64,000 nucleotides of DNA from Granulosicoccus sp045106855 (GTDB taxonomy: Bacteria; Pseudomonadota; Gammaproteobacteria; Granulosicoccales; Granulosicoccaceae): contig JBGCFI010000024.1 in the NCBI GenBank assembly GCA_045106855.1, positions 1-64,000 on the forward strand, written 5' to 3'. Below, in pieces: positions 1 through 9,585 of the stretch. Under the pieces are notes generated by a model, which was not told the DNA's origin, ran no database searches, and was given only the letters and a program-made list of their open reading frames with translations. A program made the translations under genes and the position numbers. How positions within the stretch are numbered: position 1 is the first letter of the stretch; each line of letters starts with the position of its first letter.

Positions 1-1682
1 CCGAGCCTTCTTTCGATTTCTGTGCCTTCAACGTTTATTTGCCCAGGACAGAATTCCTCATCTGCCCAATCTGGGTTGTCAGGCACATTCGCTGGGCCGT
101 TACCGCACTGTATATCGTTGTACAACGGCCGCCCCTCATGACCAGGACCTTCTCCAAGTCGATCACATGCCTGCCTGATAGTCATGATTCCAAGCTCAGT
201 CTCAACTGGAATGTCACTAATGGCATGATCAAATGTGGTTTTACAGAAACACTGATCTCCGACAGAGTAGCTGTCTCCCCAGGTTTCAACATTCGGAGTA
301 CCTAGAATCGTACTCAAATCCCTATCCAGTACGGTCACAATATCCCGGTGCGAGCCATCGGCCCTAGTCTCCGACGAACCAACCACAAAGGTATGGCTTG
401 CCGTTCCAACGGCACCGAGATCATCTGTGGCTTCCACCCTTAAGACATACGTACCCTCCGCCAGATTTGCTAGCTGTTGATCAAGATACGAATCCCACTC
501 ATATGGTGGCAATGATTTTTGACCTACCAAATAATCGTTGATGTAGAGACTCACAAATTGCACATATCCATCGTTATCAGTCGCCTGCGTCATAACACGA
601 ATATCAGAACCCAGTTCAACTGTGCTACCGGGCAACTCTTCCGGGTTTACAAAACTTACCTGGGGTGCTTCATTGCCAGGTGAAAAATCATCACTACCAA
701 ATACCATTAAGTTATAAATTGTCCAGTGATAATCAACGTCTCCGCCTGTCTGGGTAAACCGCATGAATTGAGCGGGTTGTTTGGTAAATCGAATATCCGT
801 ATAACCGGAATAAGATCCTTGACCACTGGAAACTGCAGCACCCCAATCAATGCCATCTTGCGAAAGATGAAGATCGATATTGCGTGGATATTCGTTGCGT
901 GTACCGCCATTTCGTGTACTTACCATAACTACCTGGTCAATAAGTTTACTGACACCCATATCCACTACAAAACTCTGGCCGGGTTGTTGAGGTTCTGTTG
1001 TAGACCAATTCGTATCCAACGAAATATCAATCGCCTTGAAAACATCATTTGCATTGCTGGATGCGGAAGCGGACCATCCTGAAGTCTCAAGTTGTGCGGA
1101 ACGCTCATGTCCGGCGCTTTGGGTTGTACCAAATGCTTTTAGCTCAAAGATTGACCACCACTTCCCTGGAGCTGAACCTGTCTGTGTTATGCGAATATAT
1201 GCCGCCGACTGGCTGACAAAGTCGATAATGGTTGAGTGCGTTGGAGATCCTGAGCCGATCTTGACTGCATCGCCCCAATCAAAACCGTCAAGGGAGGTAT
1301 GTATCTCATAGCCTCTTGGGTAGTCCTCATTGTTAGGATCACCGTTGTTGGTCACCATTATTAGTCGATCAACGTTTTGCACACTACCCAGTGATAACAT
1401 GAATGTTTGACCGGGTTGCTGATCTGAGCCGGTCGCCCATCGGGAGTTAACGTCACCGTCAAATGCCTCTTGATGACCAAAGCCTTCCGTATCAATCGTC
1501 GTCCAGGCACTTCTATCCAATTCTTCGGAATAGGGAGAAGCATTTACATTAGAGAGACAAAACAGACACAACAAAAAGAGAATCACACTGGACGAAGAAA
1601 TGGTAACTACCCGTTTCGTCGACATGACCATAGCTCGTGCTTTAGAACGCACAACGTGTTTTTCTTGAATTAACATCTTCAT
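1..1682 (-). CDS. Secreted discoidin (F5/8 type C) domain protein, 3' end outside window
   Basis: The frame is open from an ATG at 1682 to the window edge (560 codons), so the C-terminus is missing. Residues about 25-45 form a hydrophobic signal peptide ending near NVNA. Two similar discoidin-like modules follow (about 50-190 and 195-335), each with the 'DG/ND..W.T', 'Q.PGQ.F..' and 'YPRGYEI/YPRNIDL..S.DG..WG' pattern of F5/8 type C carbohydrate-binding folds. Next is an Ig-like module (about 340-440, 'DNDGYVQFVSLYIND...') and a cysteine-containing region. Such modules usually bind glycans or cell surfaces, and the missing part could hold an enzyme. Starts at M3, M18 or M20 are also possible. 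I see no partner gene. Function beyond secretion and glycan binding is not assigned. Confidence 0.8.
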   Translation of the reverse strand, partial: MKMLIQEKHVVRSKARAMVMSTKRVVTISSSSVILFLLCLFCLSNVNASPYSEELDRSAWTTIDTEGFGHQEAFDGDVNSRWATGSDQQPGQTFMLSLGSVQNVDRLIMVTNNGDPNNEDYPRGYEIHTSLDGFDWGDAVKIGSGSPTHSTIIDFVSQSAAYIRITQTGSAPGKWWSIFELKAFGTTQSAGHERSAQLETSGWSASASSNANDVFKAIDISLDTNWSTTEPQQPGQSFVVDMGVSKLIDQVVMVSTRNGGTRNEYPRNIDLHLSQDGIDWGAAVSSGQGSYSGYTDIRFTKQPAQFMRFTQTGGDVDYHWTIYNLMVFGSDDFSPGNEAPQVSFVNPEELPGSTVELGSDIRVMTQATDNDGYVQFVSLYINDYLVGQKSLPPYEWDSYLDQQLANLAEGTYVLRVEATDDLGAVGTASHTFVVGSSETRADGSHRDIVTVLDRDLSTILGTPNVETWGDSYSVGDQCFCKTTFDHAISDIPVETELGIMTIRQACDRLGEGPGHEGRPLYNDIQCGNGPANVPDNPDWADEEFCPGQINVEGTEIERRL

Positions 1683-2720
1683 CCCGATTATCTAAAATTA
1701 TATTAAGAACAGCTAAGGTAACTTTGGTTTCGAATTGAGAAAACCTGATATTGCCGTACAACTGAAACGACAACCCGATGTAGGCAAACAATACCGAGAT
1801 CACTGAGCGCACTATTCATTGATATTGAAAAGACTGATCACGCACTAATTTTTCTCCCCACAACATCAAGCTGGTTGTATGCTTAAAAGAGAATGGAATT
1901 AGAATATTGCAGTAGCTAACGGTTGAATTCGACTACAGCTTTGTTCAAAGGTTGCACAAAGCCAGTAGTATCTTTCGCGATAGCATCACACAAAATTTAT
2001 ATACATTGACTGCTTTATCGATTCTCGATAATTCTTTTGAATAGCACAAATGCAAATATAAAAGTCTGTTGACATCAAGCAGCTGGAAACGCAACAACAG
2101 CCACAGAACCTTATCAATAACATCCCCTTTGACCAATAGCCTGAGAGCATAGAAGGTATACACTTACAACATCGACGAGCCGCACCAATGCGCAACAAAT
2201 ACATCAAATATCTAAACTAGATTCAATCAACAAGAGCACGAAACGCAAGTATCACCACCCTGGCGACGCTATCGATACCGCCCAATGCGATCACCATTCA
2301 CAGCAAACCATGCACCGTGTTCGGCAAAGCTCATCGTCTGGCTTCATGAAAACAATTCAGCAACGTTCGGTCGCTAGCAGTTAGTGCTGGGATATTCTCC
2401 ATGGATATCGCAGTAGCTAATCAACTACTGATATGCCTTTGAGATATCGATTCGTATTCATAGCACCAGGCACAAAAGGTACATGTCAAAGGAATCACTG
2501 AAGTTGTACACTGCATTGGCTGAGCATAGCACCGCGCCACCTTAACCAGACCTCTTCAGTACTGGAGGTGTACAAGCATTGTTAGCAATAGACTAATCAA
2601 TAATCCAAAAATTGAAAGCAACAACTTACATTCTCATAAAACCAGAGTGAAAATGGTTTTGCTTGTATGAAAAAGAAGCAGAAGCTACAATAAACAACGA
2701 GGAATTATTATACATTTGCC
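1683..2720. other. Gene-poor, AT-rich gap of about 1 kb
   Basis: Only short frames of about 70 codons occur here, overlapping one another on the minus strand and without recognisable protein pattern or ribosome-binding sites. The region must contain the promoter of the leftward discoidin gene. I see no RNA gene, repeat or clear operator in it. Confidence 0.5.
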
Positions 2721-3614
2721 GTGGTCAGAGCACTAACAGATAAGTTTCGCAGACGAATAGAACAACGTTTAGACCAGGCAGCTGCATTGCTATATCGCCA
2801 GTGTTTTAAACACAATACAATATCGGCATACGATGGTGATACTCGCTTGGCAATAGTAAGCGTAAATTACTCGACCTTACGTTGGCTCAAGCTTATGTTA
2901 CTAACACTAACAGAGCAAAACGAGTTGTCTCGAATTACAGATATCATTATTGTGGACAACTCATCAAGAGACGGCTCAAGAAAGTTTCTAAAAGAATTAA
3001 ACCAAGCCGTCAGCGCAGTCACTGTTGTAGAGAACAATTGGTTTTTAAATCATGCACGCGGTATGCGTTCAGGTTTAAAAGCTCTTGCCAATCGACAGTC
3101 AGCGGCAAACGTCGTTCTGTCTGTCGATACCGATGTGATTTTTCTACGCAATGATACGCTTCAAGCAGTAGCCACCAGATTCGAAGAGGGCACAACCTTA
3201 CTCGGCGAGATGCGTTATGGATTATATGAAGTGCCAGAAGCACAGGCTTCATTCATAGCCGTTCGTCGCGACATCATGGCGAGGCCAGATATTTTACCCT
3301 GGGTTAATCATGGAGCACCAAGCTACTGGATGCAGAAAAGTATTCGTGAAGCTGGTCTGTCTGTGTGCGACTTTCCCAGCAACCAGGAAGGTTATATCCT
3401 GCATCGCGGTCGAGCCGGTGTTGCAGCGGCCAGGGAGTTCCATCCTGGTGCCTCATACGGAAGTGCGACGAACACCATGCCACACTTCATGGGCATACCT
3501 GAGGGGAAAAGTATCTGGAAAAACGCAGAGCAGAGATGGACACAGTATTTGGACGATGATGCTTTATGTATTGAGCATTTAGAGCAACGACTTTCTATAC
3601 ACCCCGAATATTGA
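2721..3614 (+). CDS. Family 2-like glycosyltransferase (GT-A fold)
   Basis: A 297-residue cytosolic protein. Residues 43-50 (LAIVSVNY) and 74-85 (DIIIVDNSSRDG) are the nucleotide-sugar binding strands of GT2 enzymes, and DTD at 136-138 fits the metal-binding DxD motif. It probably transfers a sugar from a nucleotide donor to a surface polysaccharide or protein acceptor, but donor and acceptor cannot be read from sequence. The start is a GTG: an upstream ATG at 2667 in the same frame runs into a stop. The possible ribosome-binding site (GAGGA near 2699) is unusually far away, so the start is uncertain. The gene stands alone, not in a polysaccharide cluster, and its base composition looks AT-richer than the housekeeping genes further right. 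Confidence 0.75.
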   Translation: MVRALTDKFRRRIEQRLDQAAALLYRQCFKHNTISAYDGDTRLAIVSVNYSTLRWLKLMLLTLTEQNELSRITDIIIVDNSSRDGSRKFLKELNQAVSAVTVVENNWFLNHARGMRSGLKALANRQSAANVVLSVDTDVIFLRNDTLQAVATRFEEGTTLLGEMRYGLYEVPEAQASFIAVRRDIMARPDILPWVNHGAPSYWMQKSIREAGLSVCDFPSNQEGYILHRGRAGVAAAREFHPGASYGSATNTMPHFMGIPEGKSIWKNAEQRWTQYLDDDALCIEHLEQRLSIHPEY

Positions 3615-3640
3615 ACACTCTGTGATTAGTGTATTTTTTT
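3615..3640 (+). terminator. Possible weak intrinsic terminator after the glycosyltransferase
   Basis: Right after the stop, ACACT (3615-3619) pairs with AGTGT (3628-3632) around an 8-nt loop and is followed by a run of seven T (3634-3640). The stem is short, so efficiency is doubtful. Confidence 0.4.
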
Positions 3641-3864
3641 AAACATTTAAAACAGGCTCACAGCCGCTAACGTGAGAATAATGATAACGGAAAAACCTAT
3701 CCAGTCAGCTATACGCGCCTGATTGGCAAGGCCCGACAACATCCTTGCTAAAACGCATGGTGGAGGCACCGATAGTGTGCTGATTGTTTCGGGTGCATTG
3801 CTGCTACGTTAAAATGATAAACCACGCTCGTACAGTCAGGTCCTGTCAATGAGCATAACCAATC

Positions 3865-4335
3865 CTACTGACAGTTTGATGGCCGATATTTTGAAGGCAG
3901 AGAACCCTGATCACATTTCCAGTTAGCGCTATTGTTACCTTCGCCAGGGTAGAAAACCAGCGTGTTCGTACCGCGCAAGGCAGGCAGCTTGTCAACGTCA
4001 TACACAAGAGTCATAGTGCCTGCTTGTGGACTATCACTGATGGTTGCACTCAGCAGGTACTTACCCTTATAGAATTCTGGTTCACGCGCACCCGCATCGG
4101 CATTACTTGATGGCCACTCAGAATACAGAGCATATTTTTCAATCATGCTTGTCATCAGGGGGCGCATCAATGACAACTCTCCGCTTACCTTGGTGCGTAC
4201 CTGATAGTTCTGATACAAAGGCATACTAATCATGCTCAGGATACTGATGATTGTTATGGCGAATAACACTTCGATAAGTGTAAATCCATTTTTTTCTAAT
4301 TCAATTTTGTGCTGATACTCTCTTTTAGCTTTCAT
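3865..4335 (-). CDS. Type IV pilin-like protein
   Basis: 156 residues. The N-terminus has a 17-residue basic leader followed by the prepilin peptidase site G/FTLIEVLFAITIISIL: cleavage after Gly17, Phe at mature position 1 and Glu at position 5. The hydrophobic segment is the assembly helix. Near the C-terminus two cysteines (CDQGS... and SNCQ) can form the D-loop disulfide of type IVa pilins. The protein would be processed and methylated by PilD and assembled into a pilus or pseudopilus. It starts directly after the stop of the HAMP-domain gene (4336) with no gap, so the two are probably translationally coupled. Major versus minor pilin cannot be decided; no other pil genes are in the window. 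Confidence 0.85.
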   Translation of the reverse strand: MKAKREYQHKIELEKNGFTLIEVLFAITIISILSMISMPLYQNYQVRTKVSGELSLMRPLMTSMIEKYALYSEWPSSNADAGAREPEFYKGKYLLSATISDSPQAGTMTLVYDVDKLPALRGTNTLVFYPGEGNNSANWKCDQGSLPSKYRPSNCQ

Positions 4336-4860
4336 CTATGCCGCCTTACGGCCTTCGTCAGCCGGTTCGTCGTCATGAATGGCGAAAATTTCTATTTCCC
4401 GAATGAGATCATCGACTACCTGCTGATTGCCAGGCTGCTGCTTGACCGCTATTGCCAGCTGGCGAAACCGCGTAACACGCTCTCTTAATGAGTTGACAGT
4501 TTTGTTCATCTGGTCGCATAGCTCGTGAAACTGATCGTCCTGCCGCACTTCCATGGTAAAGCCAATGTCTCCAGTTTCAATGGATTTCAATTTGCGCTGG
4601 AGACTGAACAGAGGCCCAGCTATGCGATGACTGGCCCGGCGATTATAACGATAGACGAAAATAAACCCGATCACTTCAAATCCGGCTATTGCCAACCCGA
4701 TATACTCTTTATGCTGGTGCAGATTGGGCACATGATCAAGCAAGACGAAGCCGGCAAGAACCAACAGGTTGATCATGATAAATGTGATCAACAGCACTTC
4801 CAGAATCATCGTTTTCTGGAATTTATGCTTAACAAACAACTGGCTACGTTGTTCATCCAT
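4336..4860 (-). CDS. Two-TM HAMP-domain membrane protein without output domain
   Basis: 174 residues. Two membrane helices (about 17-42 and 52-70) are separated by a very short loop, so there is almost no periplasmic sensor. A HAMP-like segment follows (about 71-130: 'RRASHRIAGPLFSLQRKLKSIETGDIG...') with a coiled-coil tail. HAMP domains normally pass signals from sensor to kinase or chemoreceptor outputs, but here no kinase, cyclase or MCP signalling domain follows. It has a good ribosome-binding site (GGGGAG) upstream and its TAG abuts the pilin ATG, so it is probably an assembly or regulatory partner of the pilin. The role is inferred from position only. Confidence 0.7.
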   Translation of the reverse strand: MDEQRSQLFVKHKFQKTMILEVLLITFIMINLLVLAGFVLLDHVPNLHQHKEYIGLAIAGFEVIGFIFVYRYNRRASHRIAGPLFSLQRKLKSIETGDIGFTMEVRQDDQFHELCDQMNKTVNSLRERVTRFRQLAIAVKQQPGNQQVVDDLIREIEIFAIHDDEPADEGRKAA

Positions 4861-4971
4861 ATCGCAACTCCCCTACCGCGCAACAAAAACGTTACTTGCT
4901 GACAGGTTATCGGCTCGTTTTAAGGGTTCTGTAAATGAGCGATAAACAGGGACACATCACAGCTCAGTGTT

Positions 4972-6069
4972 TTAACCGCCTACAAGCGGCGCTTCGACAG
5001 AAGGACTAAACTCTGACTCTTCGAGATCGACCGGCTCGGGCTGCAAGATCAATTCAGCAGGATTCTCGAGATCAAGTTCGTTATCGGAAACGACTCGATT
5101 CCGTCCAGCGTGCTTTGCAGCATAAAGCTGATCATCGCTTCGTCGTGACCAGCTCCCTCTGTCATCCGAGACTCGCAAACTCGCTGTACCAATACTCACA
5201 GTTACCGGATGCCCCTGCAGAATATCGGTCTCAGCAATGAGTGCTCTCAGTGATTCAGCCTGTTCGAGTGCGTCGCCATTTTCGATGTTGGCCAGCAAAA
5301 CAAGAAATTCTTCGCCACCGAGGCGGAATATGGGACAGCCGTCTGGTACATGCTGTTTTAGCAACCGGGCAACTTCGCACAAAACAATATCGCCCGTATC
5401 GTGACCATAGCGATCATTAACATTCTTGAAGTGGTCCAGATCCAGTGCTAACAAGGTAGCAGGCGTAAAACGGTCCTGGAATTCATTGATAGCATGCTGG
5501 AGCTGTCTTTTCAGTGAGGTACGATTAAGCAGACCTGTCAACGGATCATGATCGAGCTGATACATGAGCCTTTGCTGCTGTGCATCGAGTTCACGAACAA
5601 GAATGCTTGCGAATACACTGACGGCCACCAGACTGGCGCTGAATCTGGCAGAGAGCATAATCTCTAGTGTCAACCACATCATCGGCACAGCGACGGCCAG
5701 GATCATCATATTGGCGATGATTGCCTTGCGCCGCCCAAGCATGCAGTAACAGGCAAGCACCGATGGATAGCACCAGATACTGGCCATGGCCCCATCAATA
5801 CGAAAGGCGAGAAACATGCAAAGAATACCGCCGGGAACCAGACCGTATAGCGTCATCGGCTCATGATCGCGCCCACGGGCCACCAACTGAGTATTGATGA
5901 CGAGAATGGTGGTTATGTATGCCCCGCCAAACGCGACAACATAGATTTCACGAAAAAAAGCATAAATGGTAAACGGCAACAGCAACATCACGGCAGCGAG
6001 CGCCACGCCCCGGGTTGCATTTGCCCGAAAGTCGCCGTGTGTTTCCCAGATGCGCGTACCGCCGCTCAT
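4972..6069 (-). CDS. Membrane-bound diguanylate cyclase (GGDEF)
   Basis: 365 residues. The N-terminal half (about 20-160) is a block of roughly five or six hydrophobic helices. The C-terminal GGDEF domain begins at DHDPLTGLLNR (about 173-183), has the metal-binding 'LDLDHFKNVND' and an intact active-site GGEEF at 251-255. It should make cyclic di-GMP from two GTP at the inner membrane. The RxxD product-inhibition site expected just before GGEEF is replaced by PDGC, so canonical feedback inhibition is unlikely. It is transcribed in the same direction as the pilin pair 110 bp downstream, which would suit control of surface attachment, but a shared transcript is not shown. Confidence 0.9.
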   Translation of the reverse strand: MSGGTRIWETHGDFRANATRGVALAAVMLLLPFTIYAFFREIYVVAFGGAYITTILVINTQLVARGRDHEPMTLYGLVPGGILCMFLAFRIDGAMASIWCYPSVLACYCMLGRRKAIIANMMILAVAVPMMWLTLEIMLSARFSASLVAVSVFASILVRELDAQQQRLMYQLDHDPLTGLLNRTSLKRQLQHAINEFQDRFTPATLLALDLDHFKNVNDRYGHDTGDIVLCEVARLLKQHVPDGCPIFRLGGEEFLVLLANIENGDALEQAESLRALIAETDILQGHPVTVSIGTASLRVSDDRGSWSRRSDDQLYAAKHAGRNRVVSDNELDLENPAELILQPEPVDLEESEFSPSVEAPLVGG

Positions 6070-6614
6070 GTGAATGCTTTCGTCGCCCGTTGCGTAAACT
6101 GACCGCTCTGGAAACCTTGCTCACCAGGCTGATCGTCAGTCATTAACTTCGAACTTTAAATTGAGCAAATAACATTCCAGACCTCATGGGTATCGTAAGC
6201 GGGCATCTAACAATCCGGAAAGCTGCAAAAAACAAGATGTGTCAAAAAACCCTCCGCGACCGAATAGACAACCGGAACGCCCAGCCTCTTAGCCATATGA
6301 ACAGCCCATGCAATTGGCACCTGCCCTACTCGTTCCGACTGACCCAAACTATCAGAAGAACAAGCTTTCGTGCACCATAACCACCGATATTTCACCATTA
6401 ACAACACGATCACGTGCACGTTGATCAGGCTAGCTTTGGCGAAACGCACATAGTCGCTTTAAACTTAGAAACCCAAATGTCAGCAAAACCGCTGGAACCA
6501 CCAGAGACACTGACGGCAGCCGCTTCAGAGGATATGCACATTATCTACACGCAGGATGGTGCCGCTATCGCTAATATAACCAGACAACAGAAGCCTTACG
6601 GCAAGCAAGATCCT
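6070..6614. other. Intergenic region between cyclase and cupin gene
   Basis: Divergent spacer of about 0.5 kb. The cupin reading frame extends upstream to 6414, but that extension looks non-coding (low similarity to anything, unlike the cupin fold). Short opposite-strand frames here lack ribosome-binding sites. It presumably holds promoters for both flanking genes; I see no structured element. Confidence 0.4.
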
Positions 6615-6965
6615 ATGAAAGCAATAAATCTGAACGAAAAACTGGCAACCTTCTCGAACCACTGGTCACCCAGAACAGTAACAACGTTTAATGGTCATGA
6701 CGTCATGGTCGTTAAAGTAAAAGGTGAATTCAACTGGCATTCTCATCCGGATACTGATGACTTTTTTCTAGTTATCAAAGGACGCATAACGATCAGGATG
6801 CGCGATGGAGATGTTCGACTGAATCAGGGAGAAATGTACATTGTTCCCAAAGGTGTAGAACACTGCCCCTATGCTGAAGAGGAAGCCGAGCTGTTACTGA
6901 TCGAATCAACAGGCACTCCTAATACTGGCGATTCCGCAACGGCGGCTAGACGCGAGTCGATATAG
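6615..6965 (+). CDS. Small cupin-domain protein
   Basis: 116 residues from the ATG at 6615 (MKAINLNEKL), which is where members of this small cupin family begin; the frame is open another 67 codons upstream. The metal-binding cupin motifs are clear: 'GEFNWHSHPDTDDFFLVIKG' gives HxH and E/D-like ligands, and 'GEMYIVPKGVEHCP' supplies the second motif with the distal His. It is a single-domain beta-barrel of about 115 residues, probably cytosolic. The family is widespread but the reaction is generally unknown. It is monocistronic, with the next gene convergent. Confidence 0.8.
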   Translation: MKAINLNEKLATFSNHWSPRTVTTFNGHDVMVVKVKGEFNWHSHPDTDDFFLVIKGRITIRMRDGDVRLNQGEMYIVPKGVEHCPYAEEEAELLLIESTGTPNTGDSATAARRESI

Positions 6966-7062
6966 TTTTCTGCATTGAAGCCCCTCAGTACATTGAGCCA
7001 GATCTTACATACCGCAGCCGTACAAGCAATTCAAAAACAAGCTGCGGTGTGTCCGCTGTTAC

Positions 7063-7734
7063 TCAATCCCCAAGTTGCCGCAATGCTTTTAACAAAGAGA
7101 CACCAGGCTCTATATGCGCAGGCAAATTGGCCGATGCGACCGGTGTGCTTGCTACGGTACGCAAAGGCACAATACCAGCCCAATGCGGTAACTCGAGATC
7201 CTCTTCATCGTCTATCGGATCACCGGTTCTGATTTTTACTGCAAAATCGGTAAGTGGTAGTCGCACAAGCTCTGTGGCTTTTAGTTCTTTTGCAAGCGGT
7301 GGACGATAGTCGTCAAGGGTTCCGGGTATCAGGTGCTCGGTGAATCGATCCAGCAACGCCTCTTTCTCTTCGGCACCGACACTCTCGGCACAACCGTATA
7401 TCACTGCACTTCGGTAGTTCATGGAACAATGAAAGGCTGATCGGGCTTTGATCAGCGCATCTAACATACAAACCGACACACAAACACGTTCACCTGCAGC
7501 GAGCGCCTGATAAAGCCGGCTGCTGCGACTGCCATGCAGATACAAGTGCTCATCAAGACGGGCAATAGCCGTGGGTATAGATTGAGGCCAACCGTCATGA
7601 TTGAAGGCGACGTGACCGATTGACGCGGCATCGAGCACGCGGAATAGATCGGCCTGCTCATATAGTGCCCGGTTGGCTGATTGTCGAACCCTGCGCTTAT
7701 CGCCCTTGGGTGGTATCGAAGTGTCGTTGGACAT
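7063..7734 (-). CDS. Pyridoxamine 5'-phosphate oxidase-family flavoprotein
   Basis: 223 residues with the split-barrel FMN-binding fold of the PPOX superfamily, Pyridox_ox_2 type: 'ASIGHVAFNHDGWPQSIPTAIARLDEHLYLHGS' is the first half, and 'SMNYRSAVIYGCAE' the second. The C-terminal 'GDPIDDEEDLELPHWAGIVPL' is typical of this subgroup. It lies head-to-head with a MocR-type regulator, a common pairing, so the regulator probably controls this gene. It may act on a B6 vitamer or another flavin/F420-type substrate, but the substrate is not determinable here. Start ATG at 7734. Confidence 0.8.
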   Translation of the reverse strand: MSNDTSIPPKGDKRRVRQSANRALYEQADLFRVLDAASIGHVAFNHDGWPQSIPTAIARLDEHLYLHGSRSSRLYQALAAGERVCVSVCMLDALIKARSAFHCSMNYRSAVIYGCAESVGAEEKEALLDRFTEHLIPGTLDDYRPPLAKELKATELVRLPLTDFAVKIRTGDPIDDEEDLELPHWAGIVPLRTVASTPVASANLPAHIEPGVSLLKALRQLGD

Positions 7735-7852
7735 GGGGGAGTGCTACCTGCAAACGTGGAACGAAATACCAGCATCCAGCATTTAAGGCTCCTTGAAAAG
7801 ACCCGTTAGTGAGTATTTAATAGAACCATAACTCCTCTGCCGGATTTTCAGC
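7735..7852. promoter_or_regulatory. Divergent promoter region between PPOX and MocR genes
   Basis: A 118-bp spacer between divergent starts. AT-rich DNA around 7816-7832 (TATTTAATAGAACCATA) could hold a -10 region. MocR regulators normally bind such spacers through direct repeats; I see only weak repeats (TGGTTCT and TGGTATT on the minus strand), so the operator is not defined. Confidence 0.4.
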
Positions 7853-9337
7853 ATGTTAGACAATCAGTCTGCACTCAACACGCCTGAGTGGACTTTGAAA
7901 CTCAGACCGGATACCCGTCACGAACTGAGCAAAGTCCGGCAGCTTTATCTGGCGCTTTATGCGGCGATTACCAGCGGCTCGCTGACCCAGGGACAACGCC
8001 TGCCCTCCAGCAGGGATCTGGCATTACAACTCGGTATCGGTCGCAATACAGTCATAGCCGTCTATGCACAACTGGATGACGAGAACCTGATCAGTAGTGC
8101 CGGACGCCGAGGCACCCGGGTTACCTATGAGGCCGTTAACCGTCTGACAACGATCGCTACTAAACGGGATTCAATTCATCAGGTACCAATCAATCAAGAT
8201 ACCTCGCTGAGAAGCCGGTTTTCCTTGAGATCACCTGCTGGCGGGACACTTCTGGCACCCGGTATGCCAGATCCAGAGCTGTTCCCTCAATCGGCCTGGC
8301 GCAAGGCTTTGAATAAAGCCTCCCGCCTGCCGCCGGACGAGCTCGGTTACAAAGGGTTGCCACTACCGCAGTTGCAGTCGGCGGTGGCACGGTATCTTGC
8401 TATCTACCGCTCTTTGCCGGTTGACCCTGAACAGATCATCATCACCAGTGGTACGCGCCAGAGCCTGAACCTTGCTGCCACACTGTATGCCGATCCTGAT
8501 GCACATGCATGGCTGGAATCACCGGGATACCGGGGTGCCGCCGAGGCGTTTCACATGCAGGGGCTCAGTTTGACAGCCCTGACAGTTGACCGACAGGGCA
8601 GTTGCCTGCCAGATACTTCAACGCAAACTGCGCCAGCACTGATTTATCTGACACCGTGCTTTCAATACCCATCAGGCGTTGCACTGAGTGCGGATCGCCG
8701 GGAGCAGTTCATTCGCTATGCTCAGGCTTCCGGTGCCGTTATTTTCGAAGATGACTACGATAGCGAGTTCAGGGACAACACGCAGGCGCGGCCGGCTCTG
8801 GCATCCCAGGCTGTTGGAAAACCTGCCCCCATTGTGCTCCATGCCGGTACATTCTCAAAACTGATATTTCCCGCTGCACGTGTCGCATGGCTGGTTGTCC
8901 CACATGCGCATGTATCCCATGCACAACAATGTTTACAGATGCTGGGGGGCGGACATAACAGCGTGGCACAGGCAACCGTTGCGGAACTGCTGCTGGACGG
9001 CTCTGTAGCAAAGCATCTGCAACGCGCAAGAGCTGTCTACGCACGGCGGCGCGTAGCCCTGATCAATGCCCTTAACAGCACCGGTCATTTTCATCCCATT
9101 CAGGATACCGGGGGAAGTCTAAGCATGATCGCCTCACTGAAAAAAACGTTGAACGCAAGCACGTTGTCACGGGCTCTGAGTAACCGATCTTTGGGCGTGC
9201 AGACAAGAGAGTCGCTAACCTGGCACAAAAAACCATCCAGACGGGTCAGCGCACTGGTTCTCGGCCTTGGCAATGTGAAGACACTGAAGGTGCCTGAAAC
9301 CGTCGAGCAACTGGTCGAAGCGCTTAACAGCGCCTGA
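7853..9337 (+). CDS. MocR/PdxR-type GntR-family regulator with aminotransferase-like domain
   Basis: 494 residues. The N-terminal winged helix (about 15-90) has the GntR pattern 'LYLALYAAITSGSLTQGQRLPSSRDLALQLGIGRNTV'. The rest is a fold-type I aminotransferase-like domain with 'SGTRQSLNLAATL', 'EDDYDSEFR' and a PLP-lysine region 'HAGTFSKLIFPAARVAWLV'. These proteins sense pyridoxal 5'-phosphate or a PLP adduct and control B6 or amino-acid genes rather than catalysing transamination. The divergent PPOX gene is the likely target. Confidence 0.9.
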   Translation: MLDNQSALNTPEWTLKLRPDTRHELSKVRQLYLALYAAITSGSLTQGQRLPSSRDLALQLGIGRNTVIAVYAQLDDENLISSAGRRGTRVTYEAVNRLTTIATKRDSIHQVPINQDTSLRSRFSLRSPAGGTLLAPGMPDPELFPQSAWRKALNKASRLPPDELGYKGLPLPQLQSAVARYLAIYRSLPVDPEQIIITSGTRQSLNLAATLYADPDAHAWLESPGYRGAAEAFHMQGLSLTALTVDRQGSCLPDTSTQTAPALIYLTPCFQYPSGVALSADRREQFIRYAQASGAVIFEDDYDSEFRDNTQARPALASQAVGKPAPIVLHAGTFSKLIFPAARVAWLVVPHAHVSHAQQCLQMLGGGHNSVAQATVAELLLDGSVAKHLQRARAVYARRRVALINALNSTGHFHPIQDTGGSLSMIASLKKTLNASTLSRALSNRSLGVQTRESLTWHKKPSRRVSALVLGLGNVKTLKVPETVEQLVEALNSA

Positions 9338-9585
9338 CTCGCTCGTCACCTGGCTGCTTCAGACACCGGGATACAACCGACACCCGAAGGTCAGGATAGC
9401 CGCCGACCGCTCACAGTATCAGCATCACTCCAGACACGGACAACGACCCGGAATTGGCGACTGGCGTGATATTACAGGGCTCTTCACAGGACACTAGAGA
9501 TCTAACAGTGTCAGCAAGATTCAAGCTTGCGGTAAACTACATCCTGAAGCGCTTGTCAAAGCGTCTAGCGACCCGACAAATCACT

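Noticed and set aside
1945..2207. Two overlapping minus-strand frames of about 72 codons in the left gap
   Set aside because: Same DNA read in two frames, Leu/Cys-rich random composition, no ribosome-binding site.
6414..6614. N-terminal extension of the cupin gene
   Set aside because: The frame is open, but the cupin family begins at the internal ATG 6615 and the extension has no recognisable feature.
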